From contig NC_019675.1 of assembly GCF_000316515.1 (NCBI RefSeq), positions 1,327,964-1,391,963 on the forward strand: a stretch of 64,000 bases of DNA. Direction: 5' to 3'. The notes under the pieces are model-generated. The model made no database searches and was not told the origin of the DNA. It was given only the letters and a program-made list of their open reading frames with translations. The DNA is from Cyanobium gracile PCC 6307. GTDB taxonomy: Bacteria; Cyanobacteriota; Cyanobacteriia; PCC-6307; Cyanobiaceae. A program made the position numbers and the translations under genes. Below, in pieces: positions 36,922-46,411 of this stretch (position 1 is the first letter of the stretch; each line of letters begins with the position of its first letter).

Positions 36922-38085
36922 ATGGTGGACACCCTCATCTTGCTGCTGTTCCTGATCTCAGGGGCAGCCACCGGCTGGCTCGGGGTTGACCTGCTGCCGG
37001 AACAACTGCTGCTGGAGGTGACCAACCAGGAGGGTCTGCGTTCGGTGATGGGGGGCTTCGGCGCCTTCTTCGGCCTGATCGCCGGCATCTTCTTCCAGCA
37101 GCTGCGGCGGCGCCTGATGGCCCAGGTGCGCAGCATGCCCACCGACCTGCTGATCAGCCGGGCGGTGGGCCTGATCCTGGGCCTGCTGGTGGCCAACCTG
37201 CTGCTGGCGCCGATCCTGCTGCTGCCCCTGCCCTGGGAGGTGGTGCTGGTGAAGCCGCTGGCGGCGGTGCTCAGCAACGTCTTCTTCGGGGTGCTGGGCT
37301 ACAACCTGGCGGAGGTGCACGGCCGCACCCTGCTGCGCCTGTTCAACCCGGCCAGCACCGAGGCCCTTCTGGTGGCCGACGGTGTCCTCCTGCCCGCCAG
37401 CGCCAAGATCCTCGACACCAGCGTGATCATCGACGGGCGCATCCGGGGCCTGCTGGCCTCCGGGCTCCTGGAGGGCCAGGTGATCGTCGCCCAGGCCGTG
37501 ATCGATGAACTCCAGGCCCTGGCCGACTCCTCCAACGGCGAGAAGCGGGCCAAGGGGCGGCGGGGGCTGAAGCTGCTCACCGAACTGCGGGAGAACTACG
37601 GCCGCCGGCTGGTGGTCAACAGCACCCGCTACAGCGGCAACGGCGCCGACGACAAACTGCTCAAGCTCACCGCCGACACCGGCGGCACCCTGCTCACCGC
37701 CGACTTCAACCTGGCCCAGGTGGCCCAGGTGCAGGAGCTGCGCGTGCTGAACCTCAGCGAACTGGTCATCGCCCTGCGGCCCGAGGTGCAGCCGGGCGAT
37801 GGCCTGCAGCTCAAGATCGTGCGCGAAGGCAAGGAGGCCGACCAGGGCGTTGGCTACCTGGAGGACGGCACCATGGTGGTGGTCGAGGATGCTCGGCGCC
37901 GCATCGGCGAACGGCTGCCCGTCACCGTCACCGGCGCCCTGCAGACCCCCACCGGCCGCATGGTCTTCGCGCGCTGCGACCGCAGCCCCGAACGGCCCGG
38001 TGAACGGGGCAACGGCCGGGCTCCCGACAAGCAGGGCGGGAAACCCGTCGCCCTGCAGGAGCACCAGCCTCCTGGCCCCGGCTAG
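36922..38085 (+). CDS. Membrane PIN/TRAM-domain protein
   Basis: 387-residue protein of the YacL/PilT-like type. Four hydrophobic segments fill roughly residues 1-125. A PIN nuclease domain with acidic residues in LDTSVIIDGRI, VIDELQAL and TGGTLLTADFNL follows, then a TRAM domain (GYLEDGTMVVVEDARRRIGE). PIN domains cleave RNA; the target is unknown. The tail is basic and Pro-rich. Divergent from hemW and upstream of the Clp genes. Confidence 0.88.
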   Translation: MVDTLILLLFLISGAATGWLGVDLLPEQLLLEVTNQEGLRSVMGGFGAFFGLIAGIFFQQLRRRLMAQVRSMPTDLLISRAVGLILGLLVANLLLAPILLLPLPWEVVLVKPLAAVLSNVFFGVLGYNLAEVHGRTLLRLFNPASTEALLVADGVLLPASAKILDTSVIIDGRIRGLLASGLLEGQVIVAQAVIDELQALADSSNGEKRAKGRRGLKLLTELRENYGRRLVVNSTRYSGNGADDKLLKLTADTGGTLLTADFNLAQVAQVQELRVLNLSELVIALRPEVQPGDGLQLKIVREGKEADQGVGYLEDGTMVVVEDARRRIGERLPVTVTGALQTPTGRMVFARCDRSPERPGERGNGRAPDKQGGKPVALQEHQPPGPG

Positions 38086-38116
38086 GCTCCTGCCTCACGA
38101 CTGCTGGTGAGCGCGG

Positions 38117-38788
38117 ATGACGGTGTCGGCCCCCTATTACGGCGATTCCGCGGTGATGCGCACACCGCCGCCGGATCTGCCGTCCCTGCTGCTCAAGGAG
38201 CGGATCGTCTATCTGGGGCTGCCCCTCTTCTCCGACGACGACGCCAAGCGCCAGATGGGCATCGACGTCACCGAGCTGGTCATTGCCCAGCTGCTCTACC
38301 TGGAGTTCGACAACCCCGAGAAGCCGATCTTCTTCTACATCAACTCCACCGGCACCAGCTGGTACTCGGGCGATGCGATCGGCTTCGAGACCGAAGCCTT
38401 CGCCATCTGCGACACCCTCCGCTACGTCAAGCCGCCGGTGCACACCATCTGCATCGGCCAGGCCATGGGCACCGCCGCCATGATCCTCTCGGCCGGCACC
38501 AAGGGCCAGCGGGCCGCCCTGCCCCACGCCTCGATCGTGCTGCACCAGCCCCGCTCCGGTGCCCGCGGCCAGGCCAGCGACATCCAGATCCGGGCGAAGG
38601 AAGTGCTGCACAACAAGCACAGCATGCTGGAAATCCTCTCGGAGAACACCGGCAAGAGCATCGACGAGCTCTCCCGCGACTCCGACCGCATGACCTACCT
38701 CACCGCCGAAGAGGCCATGGCCTACGGCCTGATCGACCGGGTCCTGACCAGCCGCAAGGATCTGCCGACGGCCGCCCCAGTGGCGTGA
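38117..38788 (+). CDS. clpR: ClpR, ClpP-like subunit lacking the catalytic serine
   Basis: Non-catalytic subunit of the essential cyanobacterial ClpP3/R core protease. It has the ClpP fold, but the nucleophile motif reads GQAMGTAAM, with Gly in place of the Ser of ASMGA. The His segment (VLHQPRSG) is kept. 223 residues. It is followed after 117 bases by an active ClpP gene, the usual clpR-clpP3 pair. It probably forms mixed rings with it and is fed by ClpC. Confidence 0.9.
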   Translation: MTVSAPYYGDSAVMRTPPPDLPSLLLKERIVYLGLPLFSDDDAKRQMGIDVTELVIAQLLYLEFDNPEKPIFFYINSTGTSWYSGDAIGFETEAFAICDTLRYVKPPVHTICIGQAMGTAAMILSAGTKGQRAALPHASIVLHQPRSGARGQASDIQIRAKEVLHNKHSMLEILSENTGKSIDELSRDSDRMTYLTAEEAMAYGLIDRVLTSRKDLPTAAPVA

Positions 38789-38905
38789 CGCACCAGCTGG
38801 GCTGAGCCCCCCGAAGGGCCCCGCCCGACCCTCACCGACACCCGGCCACCGGCCACCCCTCTCCACCTCCTCCTCTCTCCGGCTCCGAACGGGAGCCTTC
38901 CCGCC

Positions 38906-39517
38906 ATGCCCATCGGCACCCCCAGCGTTCCCTACCGCCTCCCCGGCAGCCAGTACGAGCGCTGGGTCGACATCTACACCCGTCTCGGGGTGGAGCGGAT
39001 CCTGTTCCTGGGCCAGGAAGTGACCGACGGGATCGCCAACAGCCTGGTGGCCCAGATGCTGTATCTCGACTCCGATGACAGCTCCAAGCCGATCTACCTG
39101 TACATCAACTCGCCGGGCGGCTCGGTGACCGCCGGTCTGGCGATTTACGACACCATGCAATACGTCAAATCCGACGTGGTGACCATCTGCGTCGGGCTGG
39201 CGGCCTCCATGGGGGCCTTCCTGCTGGCGGCAGGCACCAAGGGCAAGCGGCTGGCCCTGCCCCACAGCCGGATCATGATCCACCAGCCCCTGGGTGGCAC
39301 CAGCCAGCGCCAGGCCAGCGACATCGAGATCGAGGCGCGGGAGATCCTGCGGATCAAGGACATGCTCAACCAGTCGCTGGCCGGAATGTGCGGCCAGCCG
39401 CTGGAGAAAGTCACCAAGGACACCGACCGCGACTACTTCCTCAGCGCCGCCGAAGCCAAGGAGTACGGCCTGATCGACCGGGTCATCGCCCACCCCTCGG
39501 AGGCCTCCGGCGGCTGA
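38906..39517 (+). CDS. clpP3: ATP-dependent Clp protease proteolytic subunit (ClpP3 type)
   Basis: Serine protease subunit with intact triad: Ser in GLAASMGAF, His in IMIHQPLGG and Asp in TDRDYF. 203 residues. The ClpP3 assignment rests on its position behind clpR; the sequence alone only says ClpP. Forms the proteolytic core with ClpR. Confidence 0.93.
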   Translation: MPIGTPSVPYRLPGSQYERWVDIYTRLGVERILFLGQEVTDGIANSLVAQMLYLDSDDSSKPIYLYINSPGGSVTAGLAIYDTMQYVKSDVVTICVGLAASMGAFLLAAGTKGKRLALPHSRIMIHQPLGGTSQRQASDIEIEAREILRIKDMLNQSLAGMCGQPLEKVTKDTDRDYFLSAAEAKEYGLIDRVIAHPSEASGG

Positions 39518-39562
39518 GTCGCCGGCCGTGGGCGCCAGAGGCCCGCGCGGACGCACACCTAA

Positions 39563-40588
<1,026 letters not shown>

Positions 40589-40598
40589 TCCCCTGCCG

Positions 40599-40823
40599 AT
40601 GCGCCAGCGCCTGCTGCCCCTGTGGGTCCGCCAGCAGGCAGCGGGCAGCTGCTTCGATTTCGGCCTGCTGCTGACCGCCGCGGCCGATGCCCGCCTGGCC
40701 GGCAGTCTGGGGATGGGCCTGATCGCCCAGCTGATCGGCCTGGGCGGCAGCCTGCCGATCCAGCTGGCGGCCTTCCTGGGGGCGGGTGTCCTGCTGCCCC
40801 TGCTGCAGCGCCGCCGGCCTTGA
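40599..40823 (+). CDS. Small hydrophobic protein between ilvC and cbiB
   Basis: 74-residue protein, mostly hydrophobic after a basic start (MRQRLLPLWVRQ). It has two probable membrane segments (GMGLIAQLIGLGG and IQLAAFLGAGVLLPLL). Its stop overlaps the TTG start of cbiB, so it is probably translated as part of that unit. It resembles no family I can name; RDD-like fragments are one thought. Confidence 0.6.
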   Translation: MRQRLLPLWVRQQAAGSCFDFGLLLTAAADARLAGSLGMGLIAQLIGLGGSLPIQLAAFLGAGVLLPLLQRRRP

Positions 40824-41833
40824 GCATCGCCCTGCTTGTGCTGCTCGCCTGCGGGCTCGACCGGCTGCTGGGGGACCCGCTCTGGTCGCCGCACCCCGTC
40901 CAGGTGATGGGAGCCGCCATCGCCGGCCTGCGCCGGGCGGTGGAGGCCTGGGCCGGTGACGCTCCCCGACGCCTGCGGCTGGGGGGCCTGCTGGTCACCC
41001 TGCTGGTGGTCGGCGCCAGCGGCCTGGCGGGCTGGGGCCTCGAGGACCTCGCCCGGCGGATCCCTGCGGTGGGGGTGCCCCTGCTGGTGCTGGGCCTCGC
41101 CAGTGCCCTGGCGGGCGGCAGCCTGGGGCGGGCGGTGCGGGCTGTGCTGGTGGCGCTGCCCGACCTGCCCCTGGCCCGGGCCCGGCTCGCGCGGATCGTG
41201 GGCCGCCAGGTGAGCCATCTGCCGGAGACGGAGATCCTGCGGGCCGCCGCCGAAACCGCCGCCGAAAACGCCGTCGACGGCCTGTTCGCCCCGCTGTTCT
41301 GGATGCTGGTCGGGGCGGCGCTGCTACCGCTGGGGCCGGCCCCGCCTGCGTTACCGCTGCCGGGCCCCCTGGCCCTGGCCTGGGGCTTCAAGGCCGCCAG
41401 CACCCTCGATTCGATGCTGGGCTACCGCCATGGGCGGCTGCGCTGGCTGGGCACCGCCGGTGCCCGCCTCGACGACCTGCTCACCTGGATGCCCACCCGG
41501 CTGGTGGCCCTCAGCCTGCCCCTGGCGGCGGGCCGGCCCGGGCAGACGCTCCGCTGGCTGCGGGCGGCCCTGCGGGACGGGGCCCCCGACCCCTCCCCCA
41601 ATGCCGGCGTCTCGGAGGCGGCCTTCGCCCATGCCGCCGGGGTGCGCCTTGGCGGGGCCAACGCCTACGCCGATGGGGTGCGCATCAAGCCCACCCTGGC
41701 CGCAACGGGCCGCCCCCCTGACCGGACCGGGGTGGAGCGGATCCTGGCCCTGGGCGATCGACTGGAAGGGCTCTGGCTGCTGGTGGCCCTGCCGGCCCTG
41801 GCCCTGATCGAGGCCGGATGCCCCCCCCGCTGA
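40820..41833 (+). CDS. cbiB: Adenosylcobinamide-phosphate synthase CbiB/CobD
   Basis: Membrane enzyme of cobamide assembly that attaches the aminopropanol arm to the corrin ring. It shows DRLLGDPLWSPHPVQVMG, an Ala/Glu-rich AAAETAAENAVDGLFAPLFW and STLDSMLGYRHGRL, all signatures of the family. A TTG start at 40820 overlaps the previous stop (TTGA) and gives 337 residues. Several hydrophobic segments fit the membrane location. Cyanobacteria make pseudocobalamin, so the arm may differ. Confidence 0.9.
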   Translation: MSIALLVLLACGLDRLLGDPLWSPHPVQVMGAAIAGLRRAVEAWAGDAPRRLRLGGLLVTLLVVGASGLAGWGLEDLARRIPAVGVPLLVLGLASALAGGSLGRAVRAVLVALPDLPLARARLARIVGRQVSHLPETEILRAAAETAAENAVDGLFAPLFWMLVGAALLPLGPAPPALPLPGPLALAWGFKAASTLDSMLGYRHGRLRWLGTAGARLDDLLTWMPTRLVALSLPLAAGRPGQTLRWLRAALRDGAPDPSPNAGVSEAAFAHAAGVRLGGANAYADGVRIKPTLAATGRPPDRTGVERILALGDRLEGLWLLVALPALALIEAGCPPR

Positions 41834-41857
41834 GGCGAAGGGGCGGACCTCCGGCGT

Positions 41858-42574
41858 TCAGTAGGCGCCGCGGTCGCGGGGGTCGAGCATGACGCCGATC
41901 GTGCGCAGGATGATGCGCAGATCCATCAGCAGGGTGCGGCGGCGGGCGTAGCGCACATCCAGCCGGACCCGCTCGGGGTAGCTGAGGTTGTTGCGGCCGG
42001 ACACCTGCCACAGTCCCGTCAGGCCGGGACGCACCGACAGCACTTCGTCCATGCGGCTGCCGTAGCGCTCGAGCTCGCTGTTCACGATCGGACGGGGGCC
42101 CACCACGCTCATCTCACCGCGGAGCACATTGAGGAACTGAGGGAGTTCATCGAGGCTGGAACGGCGCAGGAACTTGCCCAGACGGGTGATGCGAGGGTCG
42201 TTCTTGAGCTTGAAATCGTTGCGAAACTCCTCATCCAGATCCGGGGATTCGGCCAGCAGCTTGGAGAGCAGGCGATCGGCATCCCGCCGCATGGTGCGGA
42301 ACTTGATGCAACCGAAACTGCGGTAATCGCGGCCCACCCGTTGCTGCACGTAGAACACCGGCCCGCGGGAGGTGACCTTCACCAGCAGGGCCAGGGCCAG
42401 CAGCACAGGCGAGCCGAGGGTGAGAACGGTGAGCGAGAAGAGGATGTCACCGGAACGCTTGACGATGCGATCGCGCTTCGACTGAAAGGCGATCAGCTCT
42501 TCCGCGGTGAGCACCTGCGCCGGAGCCGTCACAAGCTGACCAGAGGCGTAGGGGGTCCCGATGGAAGAGAGCAT
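41858..42574 (-). CDS. Exopolysaccharide initiating sugar-phosphate transferase
   Basis: Membrane glycosyltransferase of the WbaP/CpsE/ExoY bacterial sugar transferase family; it places the first sugar phosphate on undecaprenyl phosphate. One membrane segment (ILFSLTVLTLGSPVLLALALLV) precedes VFYVQQRVGRD, IKFRTM, RSSLDELPQFLNVL and SVVGPRPI. The 238-residue length is the minimal form without the N-terminal multi-span domain. It neighbours a GT4 gene, suggesting an export polysaccharide locus. Confidence 0.9.
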   Translation of the reverse strand: MLSSIGTPYASGQLVTAPAQVLTAEELIAFQSKRDRIVKRSGDILFSLTVLTLGSPVLLALALLVKVTSRGPVFYVQQRVGRDYRSFGCIKFRTMRRDADRLLSKLLAESPDLDEEFRNDFKLKNDPRITRLGKFLRRSSLDELPQFLNVLRGEMSVVGPRPIVNSELERYGSRMDEVLSVRPGLTGLWQVSGRNNLSYPERVRLDVRYARRRTLLMDLRIILRTIGVMLDPRDRGAY

Positions 42575-42639
42575 GGGGGACGAGTTCGTTAGAAGAAGTT
42601 AAGGATCAGCCCGTGCAGAACTCCATGCCGCAGGGCCAC

Positions 42640-43833
42640 TCAGATCAGAGGCACAGGACGGCGAAGGCGGCGAAGGTGCTGCTGCCACAGCTGGTCGAGC
42701 AGCGTTTCCATACGGCGCCGGAAGACCGCCGGGGCGAAAACCTCCGCCCGGCGCCGCTGCCCTTCCGCCGGCAGGGATCGCCACAGCCGGCCCGCCTCGA
42801 AGTGCTCCAGGGCCGCCGCCAGGCTGGCGGCGTTCTGCTCCGGAAACAGCAGACCGGTGGGGGAGGCGTTCCCGTCGCTGAGGCAGCACACGCTGTCGAG
42901 CACCCCGCCCTGGCCGAAGGCGATCACCGGGGCACCGGCCGCCATCGCCTCCACCGGCGCGATGCCGAAATCCTCCAGGCCGGCATAGACGTAGGCCCGC
43001 GCCCGCTCCAGCCAGGCGGCGGTCTCCTGGTCCGGCAGGCGACCGAGGAAGCGGGTGGCCGGGCCCGCCATCGCCTCGAGCCGGCGCCGCTCGGGACCGT
43101 CACCCAGCACCACCAGGGGCAGACCGGTGCGCCTGAAGGCCTCCACCACCACATCCACCCGCTTGTTGGGCACCAGCCGGCAGAGGCTGACGTAGACCTC
43201 GTCCCGGGGCTGGTCCCAGCGGAAGCGCTCCACCGCCACGGGGGGCGGCAGCACGTGGGCGCGCCGGCGCCAGAAGCAGCGGATGCGGCGGGCGGTGAAG
43301 CGGGAGTTGGCCACCAGCGCATCCACCCGGGCGCTGCTGACCACGTCCCACTGGCGCAGCTGGTGCAGCTGCAGCCGCACCAGGGGACCCAGGGGCCCGC
43401 GGGCCAGGGCCGAGCGGGCCAGGTAGGTGTGCATCTGATCCCAGGCGTAGCGGGCCGGGGTGTGCACATAACTGACGTGCAGCTGGTCCGGACCGGTGAG
43501 CACCCCCTTGGCCACCAGATGGCTGCTGCTGATCACCAGGGGGTGGCCGGAAAGGTCGAGCTGCTCGATCGCCAGGGGCAGGAGCGGCAGATACTGCTGG
43601 ACGTGGCTCACCCCCCTGGGCAGGCGCTGAATGAAGCTGGTGCGGATGCGGCGGCCGGCCAACCAGCTGCCGGGGCGGGAACTCTCGCCATCCACCAGGG
43701 CGAACAGGACCGGGGGGGTACCCCGGCTGGCCAGGAGCCGGTCGAGCTCCTCCACCACCTGCTCGGACCCACCCACCGAACGGGGGGTGAACCACTCGTG
43801 CACCAGGGCGACTGGGCTGGGGAAGGCCTCCAT
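42640..43833 (-). CDS. GT4-family glycosyltransferase
   Basis: Sugar transferase for polysaccharide synthesis. It starts ALVHEWFTPRSVGGSE, has SYVHTPARYAWD and a C-terminal nucleotide-sugar domain with SLCRLVPNKRVDVVVEAF, VLGDGPE and the donor site GLEDFGIAPVEAMAAGAPVIAFG. 397 residues. ATG 43833 is used; sequence before it in the longer frame is not conserved-looking. The WbaZ-like mannosyltransferases share this pattern, but donor and acceptor are not certain. Confidence 0.88.
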   Translation of the reverse strand: MEAFPSPVALVHEWFTPRSVGGSEQVVEELDRLLASRGTPPVLFALVDGESSRPGSWLAGRRIRTSFIQRLPRGVSHVQQYLPLLPLAIEQLDLSGHPLVISSSHLVAKGVLTGPDQLHVSYVHTPARYAWDQMHTYLARSALARGPLGPLVRLQLHQLRQWDVVSSARVDALVANSRFTARRIRCFWRRRAHVLPPPVAVERFRWDQPRDEVYVSLCRLVPNKRVDVVVEAFRRTGLPLVVLGDGPERRRLEAMAGPATRFLGRLPDQETAAWLERARAYVYAGLEDFGIAPVEAMAAGAPVIAFGQGGVLDSVCCLSDGNASPTGLLFPEQNAASLAAALEHFEAGRLWRSLPAEGQRRRAEVFAPAVFRRRMETLLDQLWQQHLRRLRRPVPLI

Positions 43834-43940
43834 GGCAGGCACCGTAGGCGCCAGTATCACGAAAACTCTCAGCCGATTGCCCTGGCGGGGGTCTCTGCCG
43901 AAGCTAAGGCGACGACTGGGATGGCGAGAGCCGGGACACG

Positions 43941-44183
43941 ATGGCGATCCGCGAGCTTCTCGAAGACGCCCTGCAGGAGCCTTCCATCGGCACAACACCC
44001 TGCTTCCGCTGGCATGCCACCTCCGTGGGGATTGCGGCCCTCTGGTGTGACGGCAAGCCGCCGCCGGCACCGCCCTTCGATGTGGCGCTCAAAGAGGGTC
44101 TGCAGGTGGGACTGGATCTGAGTCGCGAGGAACGGGAGTTTCACCAGGTGAAATCCGGCCTGGTGCTGCTGTTCCATTCCTGA
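43941..44183 (+). CDS. Small soluble protein, function unknown
   Basis: 80-residue protein (MAIRELLEDALQEPS...) ending VKSGLVLLFHS. It has a helix, a Pro-rich loop (CDGKPPPAPP) and a second helix (REEREFHQVK). A GGGA lies about eight bases before the ATG. The reading frame is more protein-like than the opposite-strand frame over the same bases. No family recognised. It stands alone between a glycosyltransferase and tRNA-Ser. Confidence 0.6.
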   Translation: MAIRELLEDALQEPSIGTTPCFRWHATSVGIAALWCDGKPPPAPPFDVALKEGLQVGLDLSREEREFHQVKSGLVLLFHS

Positions 44184-44192
44184 CGGACCCAA

Positions 44193-44277
44193 CGGAGAGG
44201 GTGGGATTCGAACCCACGGAAGGTTGCCCTTCAAACGATTTCGAGTCGTTCGCTTTCGACCACTCAGCCACCTCTCC
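44193..44277 (-). tRNA. tRNA-Ser (CGA)
   Basis: Arms GGAGAGG and CCTCTCC pair and G73 is the serine discriminator. The anticodon stem encloses CTCGAAA, giving CGA. The long variable arm GAAGGGCAACCTTC is typical of serine tRNA. CCA is not encoded. Confidence 0.95.
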
Positions 44278-44314
44278 AGATCCCTGATGCCATGGCAGCA
44301 GGTACGCGCTCACT

Positions 44315-46312
44315 TTACGGAGCGGTCAGCGCACCGCTGGCCCCACTGGCCCGCCAGCCCCGCGGCAGGGGGGCGCCGGCCGGCACGGGACCGCTGAGCC
44401 ACACCTGCGGCGGGCCGTGCTCCCGCAGGGCCCGCTGCTCGGCGGGCCGGGGCCGGACCCCCAGCCACACCCCCTCGCCGGCGGCCGGACGGTCCAGCCG
44501 CCACGTGGTCAGCGCCTGGCGGTCGGGCAGCAGCAGCCAGCGATGGCGCCCCAGCTGCAGGCGCAGGGCGTGGCTGTCCATAGCCAGGGCCTCCACCGCC
44601 AGCCCCCGGCTCGCCAGCCGCTGGCCGGCGGCCAAAGGGGCCGCGCCACCGCCATAGGCGAGCACCCGCCCGGCCTGGCGGCTCCAGCAGGCCGGATCAT
44701 CCCCGGCCACCGGATCCAGCAGCAGGGTCCAGTCGAAGTGGGCCACCCCCAGGGCCTGGGCCAGCTGGCCGGCCTGGCGGCAGCTGAACCCGTCGGCGCG
44801 GGTGCTGACCAGGGCGGCGCGGCCCCGGTGGCGGGCCAGCAGCAGATCACGGGGGGGACCACCCTCCCCCTGGTGGAGTAGCAGCAGCTGGTCGCCGCCC
44901 AGCAGCACCAGGTGGACCACCAGCACCCCGAGGCCCAGGCCCGCCGCCAGGAGCCGTTGCCGCCGGCCCGTCCCCGGCAGCACCAGGCCCAGCAGGGCCA
45001 GCGTGAACAGGAGCACCAGCAGCGGCAGGGGCCGGCCGCTCTGCCACTGGGCCAGGGGCAAGCCGGCGACCCCATGGGCGAGCAGGAGCAGCAGCTGGGC
45101 CAGCCAGCCCAGGGGCACCAGCACCGGCGCCAGCAGGGGCGGCACCAGCACGGCCACGGCCGCCAGGGCCATCGCTCCGAGGGTGAGGGGCGTGAGCAGC
45201 GGGGCCGCCAGCAGGTTGGCCGGCACGGCGTAGAGGGGCACCACCCCGAAGTGGAGCAGCTGCAGGGGCAGGGTCCAGAGGCTGGCCGCCACCGGCACCG
45301 CCAGGGCCGGGGCCAGCCAGCGCCGCCACCAGCCCGCCGCCCCGGGGGAGCCGCCGGCGGGGCCACCGGGTGGCGTCCCGGCCAGGGCCTGCTCCAGGGG
45401 CCGCGCCGTCAGCACCAGGCCGGCGGTGGCGGCGGCGCTCAGCTGGAAGCCCACGTCGTGCAGCCAGGCCGGCCGCAGCAGCAGCATCCCCGCCAGGCTG
45501 AGGCCGAGGATCCCCAGGGGCCGGCCGCGGCGACCGCTCTCCAGCAGCACCAGGGCGATGGCCCCCATCAGGACCGCCCGGATCACCGAGGGCTGGGGCC
45601 CCGCCAGCAGCAGGAACACCACCATCGCCCCGGCGCCCAGGGCCAGCCGCGCCCAGCGGCCGAGCCCCCGGCCGATGGCCAGCACCGCCCCGAGCAGAAC
45701 CGTGAGGTGGAAGCCCGAGGCGGCCAGCGCATGGGACAGGCCGGCGGCGCGGAAGTCGGCGCGCAGCTCGGCGGGCAGGGGCACCACGGCGCTGCCCAGC
45801 ACCAGGGCCGCCAGCAGGCCGCCCCGCTCCGGACCCGCCGCGGCCACGAAGCGCTCGGCGATGCAGCGGCGCAGATCGGCGATCGGGGTGGCGGGCCGGC
45901 GGAGCACCTCCAGCCGCTCCACCGCCAGGCGGGTCCAGGCGCCCTGGCGGGCCAGACGCTCCGCCGGCCCCGCCAGCAGCGGGTGGGGGGCCGGCCGAGG
46001 ACGCCGCAGCAGCCCGCTCACCCGCACCCCCCAGCCCTCCCGCAGGGCCGGACAGGCCGTGAAGCCCAGCTCGCTGCGCCCCCCCGCCGTCTGCAGCAGC
46101 ACCCGGCAGGGACCCGGGCCCGCCGTCGCTGCCGCCGGCCCCGCCGCCACCGGGTCGGCCAGCAGACGCCCGTGCAGGATCACCGGCTGCGGCCCATCGC
46201 CACCGGCGAGCAGCCGCAGCGGATCGGCCGGTCCGGGCTGGAGCGGCCGCAGCTGGGCCTGGACCAGCACCACGAGCAGCAGCAACAGCGGCAGCAGGGG
46301 GGAGCGGAGCAT
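44315..46312 (-). CDS. comEC: ComEC/Rec2-type DNA uptake channel
   Basis: Inner-membrane protein for DNA import during natural transformation. An N-terminal DUF4131-like part is followed by the competence domain (FVAAAGPERGGLLAALVLGS, LSHALAASGFHLTVLLGAVLA, GPQPSVIRAVLMGAI) with about ten hydrophobic segments. The C-terminal 140 residues replace the metallo-beta-lactamase domain and lack an HxHxDH motif. 665 residues. Competence function is inferred. Confidence 0.88.
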   Translation of the reverse strand: MLRSPLLPLLLLLVVLVQAQLRPLQPGPADPLRLLAGGDGPQPVILHGRLLADPVAAGPAAATAGPGPCRVLLQTAGGRSELGFTACPALREGWGVRVSGLLRRPRPAPHPLLAGPAERLARQGAWTRLAVERLEVLRRPATPIADLRRCIAERFVAAAGPERGGLLAALVLGSAVVPLPAELRADFRAAGLSHALAASGFHLTVLLGAVLAIGRGLGRWARLALGAGAMVVFLLLAGPQPSVIRAVLMGAIALVLLESGRRGRPLGILGLSLAGMLLLRPAWLHDVGFQLSAAATAGLVLTARPLEQALAGTPPGGPAGGSPGAAGWWRRWLAPALAVPVAASLWTLPLQLLHFGVVPLYAVPANLLAAPLLTPLTLGAMALAAVAVLVPPLLAPVLVPLGWLAQLLLLLAHGVAGLPLAQWQSGRPLPLLVLLFTLALLGLVLPGTGRRQRLLAAGLGLGVLVVHLVLLGGDQLLLLHQGEGGPPRDLLLARHRGRAALVSTRADGFSCRQAGQLAQALGVAHFDWTLLLDPVAGDDPACWSRQAGRVLAYGGGAAPLAAGQRLASRGLAVEALAMDSHALRLQLGRHRWLLLPDRQALTTWRLDRPAAGEGVWLGVRPRPAEQRALREHGPPQVWLSGPVPAGAPLPRGWRASGASGALTAP

Positions 46313-46411
46313 GCTCCAGGGTTCCCGCCGGCGGCCGTGGGCCCCCCGGCGCCGTCAACACCCATGGCCATGCCGCGGGACAATCCCCTCGGCGGATTCA
46401 GGGGATCGGTG

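Noticed and set aside
44912-46411. N-terminal extension of the MscS frame by about 500 codons
   Set aside because: It is antisense to comEC and Gln/Arg-rich; the signal peptide of the channel starts at 46412.
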